From assembly GCF_030116705.1 (NCBI RefSeq), contig NZ_JAOTIK010000001.1:4554501-4618500 (forward strand): a stretch of DNA of 64,000 nt. The letters run 5' to 3'. Origin of the DNA: Streptomyces sp. ML-6 (lineage in GTDB: Bacteria > Actinomycetota > Actinomycetes > Streptomycetales > Streptomycetaceae). The translations under genes were made by a program, and so were the position numbers. A model generated the notes under the pieces. That model was not told where the DNA came from, did no database searches, and worked only from the letters and a program-made list of their open reading frames with translations. Shown piece by piece: positions 34,091-42,547 of this stretch. The number at the start of each line of letters is the position of its first letter. The first letter of the stretch is position 1.

Positions 34091-35290
34091 GTGACCGAGA
34101 AGGCCGACCTTCAGCCCATCCTCGACCGAGCCGCCGAAGGCGGTCGGATCTCCGCGGAAGAGGCGCTCGACCTCTACCGTTCGGCACCGCTGCACGCCCT
34201 GGGCGCGGCCGCCGACGCCGCCCGCCGACGCCGTTACGCCGGTACGGAGCACATTGCGACGTACATCATCGAGCGCAACATCAACTACACGAACGTGTGC
34301 GTCACGGCCTGCAGGTTCTGCGCCTTCTACGCCGCGCCGAAGGACACCGCCAAGGGCTGGACCCGCGACCTCGACGACATCCTGCGCCGCTGCGCGGAGA
34401 CCGTCGAACTCGGCGGGACCCAGATCATGTTCCAGGGCGGCCACCACCCGGACTACGGCGTCGAGTACTACGAGGAGCACTTCTCCGCGATCAAGAAGGC
34501 GTTCCCCCAGCTGGTCATCCACTCGCTGGGCGCCTCCGAGGTCGAGCACATGGCCCGGATCTCCAAGGTCTCCGTCGAGGAGGCCATCCGGCGCATCCAC
34601 GCCGCCGGACTCGACTCCTTCGCGGGCGCCGGTGCCGAGCTGCTGCCGGCCAGGCCGCGCAAGGCGATCGCCCCGCTCAAGGAGTCCGGCGAACGCTGGC
34701 TGGAGATCATGGAGATCGCGCACGGCCTCGGCGTCGAGTCCACCTCCACCATGCTCATGGGCACCGGCGAGACCAACGCCGAGCGCATCGAGCACCTGCG
34801 GATGATCCGTGACGTCCAGGACCGGACGGGCGGCTTCCGGGCGTTCATCCCGTACACGTACCAGCCGGAGAACAACCACCTGAAGGGCCGGACGCAGGCG
34901 ACGCTCTTCGAGTACCTGCGGATGATCGCCATCGCCCGGCTCTTCCTCGACAACGTCGCGCACATCCAGGGCTCCTGGCTGACCACCGGCAAGGAGGTCG
35001 GCCAGCTGACCCTGCACTACGGCGCCGACGACCTCGGCTCGATCATGCTGGAGGAGAACGTGGTCTCCTCGGCCGGGGCCAAGCACCGCTCCAACCGGAT
35101 GGAGATCATCGACCTGATCCGCAAGGCGGGCCGGGTACCGGCGCAGCGCGCCACCACGTACGAGCACCTCGTCGTCCACGACGACCCGGCGAACGACCCG
35201 GCCGACGACCGCGTCGTCTCGCACATCTCGTCCACGGCGATCGAGGGCGGCACGGCACACCCCGAACTGAAGCTCCTGAGCACCAACTGA
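34091..35290 (+). CDS. mqnC: Cyclic dehypoxanthine futalosine synthase (MqnC)
   Basis: This 399-residue radical SAM enzyme cyclises dehypoxanthine futalosine in menaquinone synthesis. The iron-sulfur motif CVTACRFCAF places Cys70, Cys74 and Cys77. It is followed by GGTQIMFQGGHHPD, SIKKAFPQ-type helices, STSTMLMGTGETNAERIEHL and GSWLTTGKEVGQLTLHYGADDLG. This set points to MqnC rather than the related MqnE. GTG start at 34091 with AAAGGTGA upstream. It precedes the HutI-like gene by 40 bp and lies between the second kinase and menG. Confidence 0.93.
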   Translation: MTEKADLQPILDRAAEGGRISAEEALDLYRSAPLHALGAAADAARRRRYAGTEHIATYIIERNINYTNVCVTACRFCAFYAAPKDTAKGWTRDLDDILRRCAETVELGGTQIMFQGGHHPDYGVEYYEEHFSAIKKAFPQLVIHSLGASEVEHMARISKVSVEEAIRRIHAAGLDSFAGAGAELLPARPRKAIAPLKESGERWLEIMEIAHGLGVESTSTMLMGTGETNAERIEHLRMIRDVQDRTGGFRAFIPYTYQPENNHLKGRTQATLFEYLRMIAIARLFLDNVAHIQGSWLTTGKEVGQLTLHYGADDLGSIMLEENVVSSAGAKHRSNRMEIIDLIRKAGRVPAQRATTYEHLVVHDDPANDPADDRVVSHISSTAIEGGTAHPELKLLSTN

Positions 35291-35330
35291 CGCCCCCGTC
35301 CCCCCACCACCACAGATCGGAGAGGCCGCG

Positions 35331-35984
35331 TTGCTGACGATCCACGCCGCCGACGCGGTGCACGGGGGACCGGACGGGGCCGACGCCGTGGCCGTGGACG
35401 GTGCCGTGGTCGTCGCCGTCGGACCGTGCGCGGAACTGGCCGCCGCCCGGCCGCGGGCCCGGATCCGGCAGTGGTCCGGCCTGATCACCCCGGGGCTGCT
35501 GAACGCGGGCGCCCCGGCACTGCTGGAGGCCGCCTACCACCCGGACCCGCGAGAGGCGGACGAACTCGGCGAGGAACCGCTCACCGGCGCCGCGCTCGCC
35601 GCGCTCGGCATGGACGACGCCCGCTGGGGCGCCAGTGCCCGGCGCGGACTGCAACGGATGCTGCGGCACGGCACGACCGCCGTCCGGGGCCCCTTCGCCC
35701 GGCCCGCCGTGCGCACGGCCGTCGCCCGCTCGGGCCTGCGCGTCCACGCCCCCGCCGGACCGGCGGCGGGCCCCGCCTCCCTGGACCCGCTGGTCGCCGG
35801 TCCGGGAGGGGGACCAGGTCCGGGACCGGGACCGGCCGAGGTGTTCGCGACGCCCCTCGACCCCGGCGGCCCCGCGGACCTGGCGGTGTTCGACGTACCG
35901 GACCTGGCGGCGCTGCTCGCCGAGGGCGCCGGGTGCTGCACGGCGACGGTGCTCGACGGGCGGCTGGTCTTCCGGCGGCGCTGA
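35331..35984 (+). CDS. Imidazolonepropionase-like domain protein, partial amidohydrolase fold
   Basis: This 217-residue protein has the N-terminal beta-sandwich part of amidohydrolases (LTIHAADAV, AVAVDGAVVVAVGP, WSGLITPGLLNAG) and a C-terminal segment (PGGPADLAVFDVPDLAALL, TATVLDGRLVFRRR). Most of the metal-binding TIM barrel is missing; the middle is short and Gly/Pro-rich. It therefore looks like a composite or degraded HutI relative rather than an active hydrolase. TTG start at 35331 with GGAGAGG before it. It lies 40 bp after mqnC, a placement I recall from other Streptomyces. Its end is duplicated just downstream. Confidence 0.7.
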   Translation: MLTIHAADAVHGGPDGADAVAVDGAVVVAVGPCAELAAARPRARIRQWSGLITPGLLNAGAPALLEAAYHPDPREADELGEEPLTGAALAALGMDDARWGASARRGLQRMLRHGTTAVRGPFARPAVRTAVARSGLRVHAPAGPAAGPASLDPLVAGPGGGPGPGPGPAEVFATPLDPGGPADLAVFDVPDLAALLAEGAGCCTATVLDGRLVFRRR

Positions 35985-36034
35985 GGGCCGTCCCGTAACG
36001 GTGCTCGACGGGCGATTGGTCTTCCGGCGGCGCT
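35946..36034 (+). repeat. 37-bp direct repeat of the HutI-like gene end
   Basis: The last 37 bases encoding TVLDGRLVFRRR (35946-35982) recur at 35998-36034 with two base changes, 52 bp further on and with a new TAG stop. The second copy has no start. It is a tail duplication or a trace of an earlier longer reading frame. Confidence 0.85.
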
Positions 36035-36085
36035 AGCCCAAACCTGTCGACGGCCGTTACGTCCCGTTCGGCCGTTTCGTCTTCG

Positions 36086-36817
36086 TCACGGCACTGCGGG
36101 GCCGCCCAGGTAGCGCCCCTCGGCGTCGTACGGCCAGGCGTTGGAGACGCAGCCCTTCAGCCCGTATATCTGCTGCATCATCGCGGGGGCGGGGCGGCCC
36201 CTGCCCGGGCAGGTCTCGTGGCCCCGGCCCAGCCAGTGGCCCACCTCGTGGTTGATGATCAGGGCCCGGTACTCGGCGAGCGGGCCGTGGAACTCGGGCG
36301 ACCCCTGCTGCCAGCGCTTGAGGTTGACCATGACGTCGGCGCCGACCCGGCAGTTGACCTCGCCGTGCGTGTCGAGGCCGCTCCGGCCGCAGACGGTGTC
36401 GGTGGTCGCGGGCGTGGCGATACGGATCACCAGGCCCGCCGGTCCCTCGGAGACCCGGCGGAAGCTGTGCTCGCCGCGGTGCGACCAGCCGCGCGGCGAG
36501 GACAGGACGCGGGCGATCTCGGCGGCGGCCCGGTCCGGGTCGACGCCCGTGCCCTTCTCCACCTCGACCCGGTACGGCTTGCCGCCCCGCTTCCCGCCGT
36601 CCCGGGGTTCGGCGCGGGCGACGGCGAACGTGCCGGTGCCGGCCGGCGGCGTCCTGGACGCGGTGGGCACGTCCGGCTTCTTCCCCTCCCCGGCGAGCCG
36701 GGGCGGCCCCGCCACCACGACGGCACAGACCAGTGCCGCCGGTACGAGGACCGCGGCCCACAGCCGGCCGCGGCCCCGCTCCGGCCGGCCCCGCCGACGT
36801 GCGTTCCGTACCGACAT
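36086..36817 (-). CDS. DUF3152 secreted zinc metalloprotease-like protein
   Basis: This 243-residue protein begins with a basic stretch (RNARRRGRPERGRG) and one hydrophobic helix (LWAAVLVPAALVCAVVVAG), so it is exported or anchored. The DUF3152 domain follows, with the zinc motif HEVGHWLGRGHETC about 30 residues from the end and a conserved metzincin-like third histidine. Catalytic and fold features fit a secreted protease. It faces the HutI-like gene and is divergent from menG. The exact substrate is unknown. Confidence 0.85.
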   Translation of the reverse strand: MSVRNARRRGRPERGRGRLWAAVLVPAALVCAVVVAGPPRLAGEGKKPDVPTASRTPPAGTGTFAVARAEPRDGGKRGGKPYRVEVEKGTGVDPDRAAAEIARVLSSPRGWSHRGEHSFRRVSEGPAGLVIRIATPATTDTVCGRSGLDTHGEVNCRVGADVMVNLKRWQQGSPEFHGPLAEYRALIINHEVGHWLGRGHETCPGRGRPAPAMMQQIYGLKGCVSNAWPYDAEGRYLGGPAVP

Positions 36818-36953
36818 CCGTGCCTCCCCGGCCCCGGGCGGCCCGGTGCCCCCCTTCTGTACTGACCGCCGACGGACCCGGTTGGTTCAGTCCACGCGCC
36901 GGTGACCCCCGACCGGCGCGTGGCGCGGCGGACCGGGCTGCTTGAATGGACGG

Positions 36954-37646
36954 GTGACCCGAGCCTCCCTGGACAAGCAGCCGCACGAAGTCGCCACGAT
37001 GTTCGACAAGGTGGCGGCGAACTACGACCTCACCAACGACGTGCTGTCCCTCGGCCAGGCCCGACTGTGGCGGAAGGAGGTCGCGAAGGCGGTGCACGCC
37101 CGGCCCGCGGAGAAGATCCTCGACCTGGCGGCGGGCACGGCGACGTCGTCGCTGCCGTTCGCCGCGACGGGCGCGTACGTCGTGCCGTGCGATTTCTCCC
37201 TCGGCATGCTGGAGGAGGGCAAGAAGCGCCACTCCTGGCTGCCCTTCACCGCGGGCGACGCCACCCGGCTGCCGTTCCGCGACGAGACCTTCGACGCGGT
37301 GACGATCTCCTTCGGGCTGCGCAACGTCCAGGACACGGACGCCGCGCTGCGCGAGCTGTACCGGGTGACGAGGCCGGGCGGACGGGTGGTGATCTGCGAG
37401 TTCTCCCAGCCGACCTGGGAGCCGTTCCGCACGGTCTACACCGAGTACCTGATACGGGCGCTGCCGCCGGTCGCGCGCGCCGTCTCGTCCAACCCCGACG
37501 CGTACGTCTACCTCGCCGAGTCCATCCGCGCCTGGCCCGACCAGCCCGGCCTCGCGTCCGCGCTCCAGCGGGCCGGCTGGTCGAAGGTCGCCTGGCGCAA
37601 CCTCACCAGCGGCGTGGTGGCGCTGCACCGGGGCGTACGCCCCTGA
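36954..37646 (+). CDS. menG: Demethylmenaquinone methyltransferase
   Basis: This 230-residue SAM methyltransferase performs the last step of menaquinone synthesis. Landmarks are [30 protein letters not shown], the SAM loop [15 protein letters not shown], and [32 protein letters not shown] of the UbiE/MenG family. GTG 36954 gives the expected VTRASLDK start. A TTG four codons earlier is also in frame. It sits 1.7 kb after mqnC and 3 kb before the geranylgeranyl-reductase-type gene. Confidence 0.93.
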   Translation: MTRASLDKQPHEVATMFDKVAANYDLTNDVLSLGQARLWRKEVAKAVHARPAEKILDLAAGTATSSLPFAATGAYVVPCDFSLGMLEEGKKRHSWLPFTAGDATRLPFRDETFDAVTISFGLRNVQDTDAALRELYRVTRPGGRVVICEFSQPTWEPFRTVYTEYLIRALPPVARAVSSNPDAYVYLAESIRAWPDQPGLASALQRAGWSKVAWRNLTSGVVALHRGVRP

Positions 37647-37665
37647 CCGCGATGGCGGGCCCACC

Positions 37666-37731
37666 CCCTGAACGGTGACGGGCCCCTGAACGGTGGCGGG
37701 TCCCTGAACGGTGGCGGGCGCGGGCCCGCCA
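37666..37731. terminator. 18-bp tandem repeat ending in a terminator hairpin
   Basis: CCCTGAACGGTGGCGGGT is repeated three times (37666, 37684, 37702). The last copy runs into TGGCGGGC / GCCCGCCA, an 8-bp stem. It follows the menG stop by 20 bp. Confidence 0.65.
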
Positions 37732-37847
37732 CGTAACGCTCCGGTGACTTCGGCCGACGGGAACCGGGCGTCGGTGAAGATGTGTCCCTGACAGGTCACG
37801 TCTTTCCACGCCCTGTTCCCGTTTCCGTATCTGCCGTCGGAGCCTTC

Positions 37848-39800
37848 ATGTCGTCGTACTGCCCCTTCTGCGGAACTCCGGCCCTGGACGAGGCCCGCTT
37901 CTGCATGAAGTGCGGGCGCGAGCGTCCGGACACACCCCCGGCGGAGGCCACCGCGCCGACGACGCCGGAGGCGGCGCCCCCGCAGCCCCCGTCCCGGCCT
38001 CCGGTGTCCCCGGCCCCGCCGCTCCAGCCGCCGCCGCCCGCCGGTCCCCCGCCCGGAACTCCCGGGTACGCAACCCCCGCCCCGGGCGCTCCCGGGCCCG
38101 GGTACGCGCCGATACCGGCGGGCCCGCCGATGGCCCCGCCGACGACGGCCCCTGCCGGGCCGTCGCCCGTCGGGGAGTTCTTCGGCCGCGTCCTCCGCGG
38201 CGGCTGGGCCGGTGCGGCGAGGGCGGCGGCCTGGCCCAGCGGACTGCTGGTCGCCCTCGCGGTGGCGCTCGCCATTCCCTCGTACGGGCAGGACGACACG
38301 GTCGTCGTCGGGTGGACCGACCGGCTGCGGATCGCGCTGGCGATGCTGCTCCAGGCGTTCGGCGGCAACTTCGAACTGCGGGCCGTGGGCCCGACCGGCC
38401 GTTACGGGGAGGACTACGGGGGCGACTACGGGGAGGACTACGGGGGCGGCTACGACTCCGACGGCTACGGCATGGATGGGGACATGACGCAGGGCGGCGC
38501 CGTGCTCTCCGTCGTCCCGCTGACCGTCACCGTGCTGTGGCTGGGCGCGCTGTTCCTGGCCGCCAGGGCGGCCCGCAAGCGGGGCGACGGCATGGAGGCC
38601 GCGGTTCGGATCAGCCTCGTGGCCTCGGCCGTCGTGCTGGTGCTCGGGCTGTTCTCCCAGCCCGAGATCGCCGGGGTCTCGATCTCGTCCGCGCCACTGC
38701 TCGCCATGCTCGGGGCGCTGACGCTGTCGCTGCTCGTCACCGCCGGGGCGCTGTACCGCGACGATTCGGGCCGGTGGCGGGCGCAGCGGCCCGCCGTGCA
38801 CGCCGCGCTCCGGACGGCCGGGACGGCGGTACGGGCGCTCGGCGCGGTGCTCCTGCTCTGCTCCCTGATCGGGTTCATCTCCTACGCCAACATCGATGAC
38901 GTGGACGGCGAGGCGATGCTGATCGCGCTGCCGCTGCTGCCGAACATCGGGCTCGCGGTGCTCGGCGTGAGCTGGGGCGCCCCGGTCGAGTACGACGTGC
39001 GGGGCCGGCTCGGTTACTTCGGCTCGGGTATGGAGCACGGCGGCTTCGGGCTCCCCGAACTGGGCGACGAGGTCGGCGGCTGGGCGGTGACCTGCGCGGT
39101 GGTGACCGGTGTGGTGTGCGCGCTCGCGGTGGGCATCATGGCCGCGCGGCGCTCGGCGGACCGGCGCGAACAGGCCGCCGCGGGCGCCCTGTTCCTCGCG
39201 ATGTTCCTGGTGCTGTGCGGGATCGGCGGGGTGTCCACGGAACTGTCGGGCGGCTTCGTGGAGATGGGCGGGCAGGGCACGGCGGAGTTCGCGCCGAGCG
39301 TGCCGGACGCGCTGCTGTTCGGACTGCTGTGGGTGGGCGGCGCGGTGTTCGTGGCGCCGTACCTGCTGCGCATGGCGGGCGGGGGCACTCCGCCCGCCCC
39401 GCCGACGCCGCCCGGCCCGATGCCCCCGGGCATGCCCCCGGCGTACCCGGGCGGGGCCCCGGTCGTACCGGCGCAACCGGGCACGACCCCCGGCACCCCG
39501 GCCCACCCCGCACCGCCCCAGGCCCCGGCGTCCCAGAACCCGACCGGCCAGGCCCAGGCCCAGGCCCAGGCCCCGGCCCCGGCTCAGTTCCCGTCCCAGG
39601 GCCCCGGCCCGTACGCGTACGCGTACGACGAGCGGACCGCGCAACTGTCCGCCGCGCCCGGGACGTCGCCCGCCTCCCGGCCCGCCCCGGCGACCGGCTC
39701 CCGCAGGCGCACGGTGTTCGTCTGGACCGGCACGCTCCTCGCGGCGCTGCTCGTCGGTGGCGGCGCCACCGCGGGCGTGCTGTTCCTCCTGGACGGTTAG
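37848..39800 (+). CDS. Zinc-ribbon multi-pass membrane protein, unknown function
   Basis: This 650-residue protein starts with a zinc ribbon MSSYCPFCGTPALDEARFCMKCG. A Pro-rich segment follows to about residue 110, then eight or so hydrophobic helices over about residues 130-520. A Tyr/Gly-rich extracellular-like loop (GEDYGGDYGEDYGGGYDSDGYG) interrupts the first part. A second Pro/Gln-rich segment and one C-terminal helix (TVFVWTGTLLAALLVGGGAT) end the protein. The start was chosen at the ATG just before the CPFCG ribbon. It resembles large streptomycete zinc-ribbon proteins of unknown role. Confidence 0.75.
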   Translation: MSSYCPFCGTPALDEARFCMKCGRERPDTPPAEATAPTTPEAAPPQPPSRPPVSPAPPLQPPPPAGPPPGTPGYATPAPGAPGPGYAPIPAGPPMAPPTTAPAGPSPVGEFFGRVLRGGWAGAARAAAWPSGLLVALAVALAIPSYGQDDTVVVGWTDRLRIALAMLLQAFGGNFELRAVGPTGRYGEDYGGDYGEDYGGGYDSDGYGMDGDMTQGGAVLSVVPLTVTVLWLGALFLAARAARKRGDGMEAAVRISLVASAVVLVLGLFSQPEIAGVSISSAPLLAMLGALTLSLLVTAGALYRDDSGRWRAQRPAVHAALRTAGTAVRALGAVLLLCSLIGFISYANIDDVDGEAMLIALPLLPNIGLAVLGVSWGAPVEYDVRGRLGYFGSGMEHGGFGLPELGDEVGGWAVTCAVVTGVVCALAVGIMAARRSADRREQAAAGALFLAMFLVLCGIGGVSTELSGGFVEMGGQGTAEFAPSVPDALLFGLLWVGGAVFVAPYLLRMAGGGTPPAPPTPPGPMPPGMPPAYPGGAPVVPAQPGTTPGTPAHPAPPQAPASQNPTGQAQAQAQAPAPAQFPSQGPGPYAYAYDERTAQLSAAPGTSPASRPAPATGSRRRTVFVWTGTLLAALLVGGGATAGVLFLLDG

Positions 39801-39911
39801 GAGGACGACCCGGCGGGCGGGAAGCGGGCGGGAACAAGGCCGGCGCAACGACCGGCCCGTCGGGGGAGGGCACCTCGTGGGCCACCCGGCCCCTCGACGA
39901 CACCGACTGAC

Positions 39912-39945
39912 GGCCGCCGCCGTTGCGTCAGCACCGGCGGCGGCC
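39912..39945. terminator. Bidirectional terminator hairpin
   Basis: GGCCGCCGCCG and CGGCGGCGGCC form an 11-bp stem with a 12-base loop between the convergent zinc-ribbon and acetyltransferase genes. Confidence 0.75.
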
Positions 39946-39970
39946 CCTCACCGCACCGCCGAGGTCCCGG

Positions 39971-40510
39971 TCACGACGTCGGCCGGAAGCAGTCCACCCG
40001 TCGTCCCGTCTTCGGATCGGTGAAGCTCTCCGCCCGCTCCAGGCCCAGCCGCCGGGCCACGGCGATCGACCGCTCGTTGCCCGCGTCGATCAGCGCGACC
40101 ACCCGTTCCACCCCGGCCGCGCGCAGCCGCTCCAGCGTGATGCGCGCGGCGGCGGTGGCGTACCCCCGGCCCCAGGCCGACCTGGCCAGCCGCCAGCCGA
40201 TCTCGATCTCGCCCACCGGCCCGTATTCGGTCCGCGGCCAGGGCTGGGCACCGGTGAAGCCGATCACCTCGCCGTCCTCGTCGAGCACGGTCCAGAGGCA
40301 GAAGCCGAGTTCCGCGTCGAGCTTGCGCTGACGGGCGGTCCACTCCTCGTACAGGGAGATCTCCTCCGACGTACCGCCGAAGAACTTCATCACCTCGGGG
40401 TCGTCGAAGGCGCGGTGCCAGGAGAGCGCGTCCTCGTCGGTCGGGACACGCAGGTGCACGGAAGGAGCGGAGGAGGTGGCGGAGGGAGCGCCGGAATGCT
40501 CGGTCGACAT
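39971..40510 (-). CDS. GNAT family N-acetyltransferase (RimJ/RimL type)
   Basis: This 179-residue protein has the GNAT acetyl-CoA loop WGRGYATAAARITLERL and the RimJ-like IDAGNERSIAVARRLGL near the end, plus LRVPTDEDALSWHRAFDDPEVMKFFG at the start. The first 15 residues are disordered Ser/Ala. It transfers an acetyl group to an unknown amine or N-terminus. It is divergent from the geranylgeranyl-reductase-type gene across 96 bp. Confidence 0.88.
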   Translation of the reverse strand: MSTEHSGAPSATSSAPSVHLRVPTDEDALSWHRAFDDPEVMKFFGGTSEEISLYEEWTARQRKLDAELGFCLWTVLDEDGEVIGFTGAQPWPRTEYGPVGEIEIGWRLARSAWGRGYATAAARITLERLRAAGVERVVALIDAGNERSIAVARRLGLERAESFTDPKTGRRVDCFRPTS

Positions 40511-40563
40511 CTGGGAGCCCTTCGGAAGTCGATCAGGGAACCCCCATAGACTGCATGGGACAG

Positions 40564-40577
40564 GTGCCGCGCGGCAC
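40564..40577. promoter_or_regulatory. 14-bp perfect palindrome in a divergent promoter
   Basis: GTGCCGCGCGGCAC is fully self-complementary and lies 29 bp before the geranylgeranyl-reductase-type gene and 53 bp before the acetyltransferase gene. It may be an operator or just a GC-rich chance match. Confidence 0.35.
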
Positions 40578-40606
40578 GCGATTTCGAGTCTTCGGGAGAT
40601 CCGACC

Positions 40607-41893
40607 GTGACCGAGCAGCTCCTCTCCGAGCACAGCGCGGATGTGATCGTCGTCGGGGCAGGCCCGGCCGGATCCACGACCGCGTACTACCTCGCCAAGG
40701 CCGGACTGGACGTCCTGCTCCTGGAGAAGACGGCCTTCCCCCGCGAGAAGGTCTGCGGCGACGGCCTCACCCCGCGTGCCACCAAGCAGCTCGTCGCCAT
40801 GGGCATCGACATCTCCGAAGAGGCCGGCTGGCTGCGCAACAAGGGCCTGCGGATCATCGGCGGCGGCGTCCGCCTCCAGCTGGACTGGCCGGACCTCGCC
40901 GCGTACCCGAACTACGGACTGGTCCGCAAGCGCGACGACTTCGACGAACAGCTGGCCCGCCAGGCGCAGAAGGCCGGCGCGAGGCTGTACGAGCGCTGCA
41001 ACGTCGGCGCCCCGGTCGTCGATGACCGCACCGGCCGCATCACCGGCGTCACCGCCAAGCTCGGCGAGGAGAAGACCCCGGTCACCTTCCACGCCCCGCT
41101 CGTCGTCGCAGCCGACGGCAACTCCACCCGGCTGTCGCTCGCCATGGGCCTGCACCGCCGCGAGGACCGCCCGATGGGCGTCGCCGTGCGCACGTACTTC
41201 ACCTCGCCCCGCCACGACGACGACTACCTGGAGTCCTGGCTGGAGCTGTGGGACCGCCGCGGCCCCCAGGACCGGCTGCTGCCCGGCTACGGCTGGATCT
41301 TCGGCATGGGCGACGGCACGTCCAACGTCGGCCTCGGCATCCTCAACTCCTCCTCCGCCTTCAAGGAGCTGGACTGGCGCGAGGTCCTCAAGGCGTGGTG
41401 CGCCTCGATGCCGGAGGACTGGGGCTTCACCCCGGAGAACATGACGGGGCCGATCCGCGGCGCCGCCCTCCCGATGGCCTTCAACCGCCAGCCGCACTAC
41501 ACCCGGGGCCTGCTGCTCGTCGGCGACGCGGGCGGCATGGTCAACCCGTTCAACGGCGAAGGCATCGCGTACGCCATGGAGTCGGGCCAGATCGCCGCCG
41601 ACGTCATCGTCCAGGCCCACGCCCGTACGACCCCCGCGCAGCGCGAACTGGCGCTGAACAACTACCCGAAGGTGCTCAAGGAGACCTACGGCGGCTACTA
41701 CACGATGGGCCGCGCCTTCGTGAAGCTGATCGGCAACCCGAAGGTCATGAAGATCGCCACCCAGCGCGGCCTGACGCACCCGCTGCTGATGAAGTTCACG
41801 CTGAAGATGCTCGCCAACCTCACCGACCCCACGGGCGGCGACGCGATGGACCGCATCATCAACGGCCTCTCCAAGGTGGCCCCGAGGGCCTGA
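40607..41893 (+). CDS. Geranylgeranyl reductase family FAD enzyme
   Basis: This 428-residue flavoprotein has the dinucleotide fold VIVVGAGPAGSTTAYYLAKAGLDVLLLEK at the start, the substrate motif EKVCGDGLTPRATK, and LLVGDAGGMVNPFNGEGIAYAMESG, which binds FAD. In mycobacteria the relative MenJ reduces one double bond of the menaquinone side chain. Its position 3 kb after menG and 13 kb before nuo supports such a role here. GTG start 40607 lies after a run of purines. It is single and divergent from the acetyltransferase gene. Confidence 0.9.
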   Translation: MTEQLLSEHSADVIVVGAGPAGSTTAYYLAKAGLDVLLLEKTAFPREKVCGDGLTPRATKQLVAMGIDISEEAGWLRNKGLRIIGGGVRLQLDWPDLAAYPNYGLVRKRDDFDEQLARQAQKAGARLYERCNVGAPVVDDRTGRITGVTAKLGEEKTPVTFHAPLVVAADGNSTRLSLAMGLHRREDRPMGVAVRTYFTSPRHDDDYLESWLELWDRRGPQDRLLPGYGWIFGMGDGTSNVGLGILNSSSAFKELDWREVLKAWCASMPEDWGFTPENMTGPIRGAALPMAFNRQPHYTRGLLLVGDAGGMVNPFNGEGIAYAMESGQIAADVIVQAHARTTPAQRELALNNYPKVLKETYGGYYTMGRAFVKLIGNPKVMKIATQRGLTHPLLMKFTLKMLANLTDPTGGDAMDRIINGLSKVAPRA

Positions 41894-41963
41894 CCGGCCG
41901 CGCACGTTCCCCCCGGCCTGCACGTTTCCCCGGACCCCTGCACGTTCCCCGGCCCCGGCGGGC

Positions 41964-41983
41964 AGGTATGGCTACTCATACCT
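41964..41983. promoter_or_regulatory. AGGTATG-N6-CATACCT palindrome
   Basis: A perfect 7-bp inverted repeat with a 6-bp spacer lies 117 bp before the small helical protein gene and about 70 bp after the previous stop. It is the only strong dyad in this 207-bp gap, so it is a probable operator for the triad downstream. I do not know its binder. Confidence 0.5.
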
Positions 41984-42100
41984 CGTGCGAGTGATCGTGC
42001 GGAGGTGACCCTGAGCCCCCGTCCGTTAACCTCTGCGGCGACAGTCACGACGAGCACGGCCGCCACGGGCGGGGTGCTCGGGCCCGGGGAGGACACCAGC

Positions 42101-42544
42101 ATGGCGTGGGACGAGTGGGAACAGCTCAAGGCAGAGGCCGCCGGCCGGCACCCCACGCGATTACGGATCGACGGCCTGCCGGGGGAGAACGGCCCCGCCG
42201 CCCCGCCCGGTGGGGGCGGCCCCGGAACACTCAGGCACAAGGGCGGCCCGTGGACGCGGGCGGCCGGCACCGCGGGCGACCTCCAGACCGACACGATCAC
42301 CGCCAGGACCGCCCTGCGCAGGGCCCACGAAGGCACCGCCGACGGGCTGACCGGACTGGCCGGCCTCGAAGCGCTCAAGTCCGTACTCACCTCGTGGGAC
42401 GAACGCCTCGGCAGGGTCCGCGACGAATGCGGTTCCCTGGAACCGAAGTTGCGGCAGGTGGCCGTGATCCTGGGCGAGGTGGACATCGAGGTGGGGAACA
42501 GCGCCAAGTCGGTCGTGGTGCCCGGCACCCGGAGGGGCGAGTAG
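42101..42544 (+). CDS. Small helical protein, likely partner of the DUF1023 hydrolase
   Basis: This 147-residue protein starts MAWDEWEQLKAEAA, has a Pro/Gly-rich stretch (residues 25-45) and then long amphipathic helices (TITARTALRRAHEGTADGL, LKSVLTSWDERLGRVRDECGSLEPKLRQVAVIL). The helical build and the place directly before an exported-type alpha/beta hydrolase resemble WXG100-like chaperone or pore-partner proteins of ESX-type systems. No WXG motif in the usual turn is certain. An in-frame GTG 32 codons earlier is possible but its residues look non-coding. Confidence 0.65.
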   Translation: MAWDEWEQLKAEAAGRHPTRLRIDGLPGENGPAAPPGGGGPGTLRHKGGPWTRAAGTAGDLQTDTITARTALRRAHEGTADGLTGLAGLEALKSVLTSWDERLGRVRDECGSLEPKLRQVAVILGEVDIEVGNSAKSVVVPGTRRGE

Positions 42545-42547
42545 GCC

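Noticed and set aside
34091..35290. Aminofutalosine synthase (MqnE) instead of MqnC
   Set aside because: The GGTQIMFQGGHHPD and WLTTGKEVGQLTLHYG segments fit MqnC better; MqnE remains the only serious alternative.
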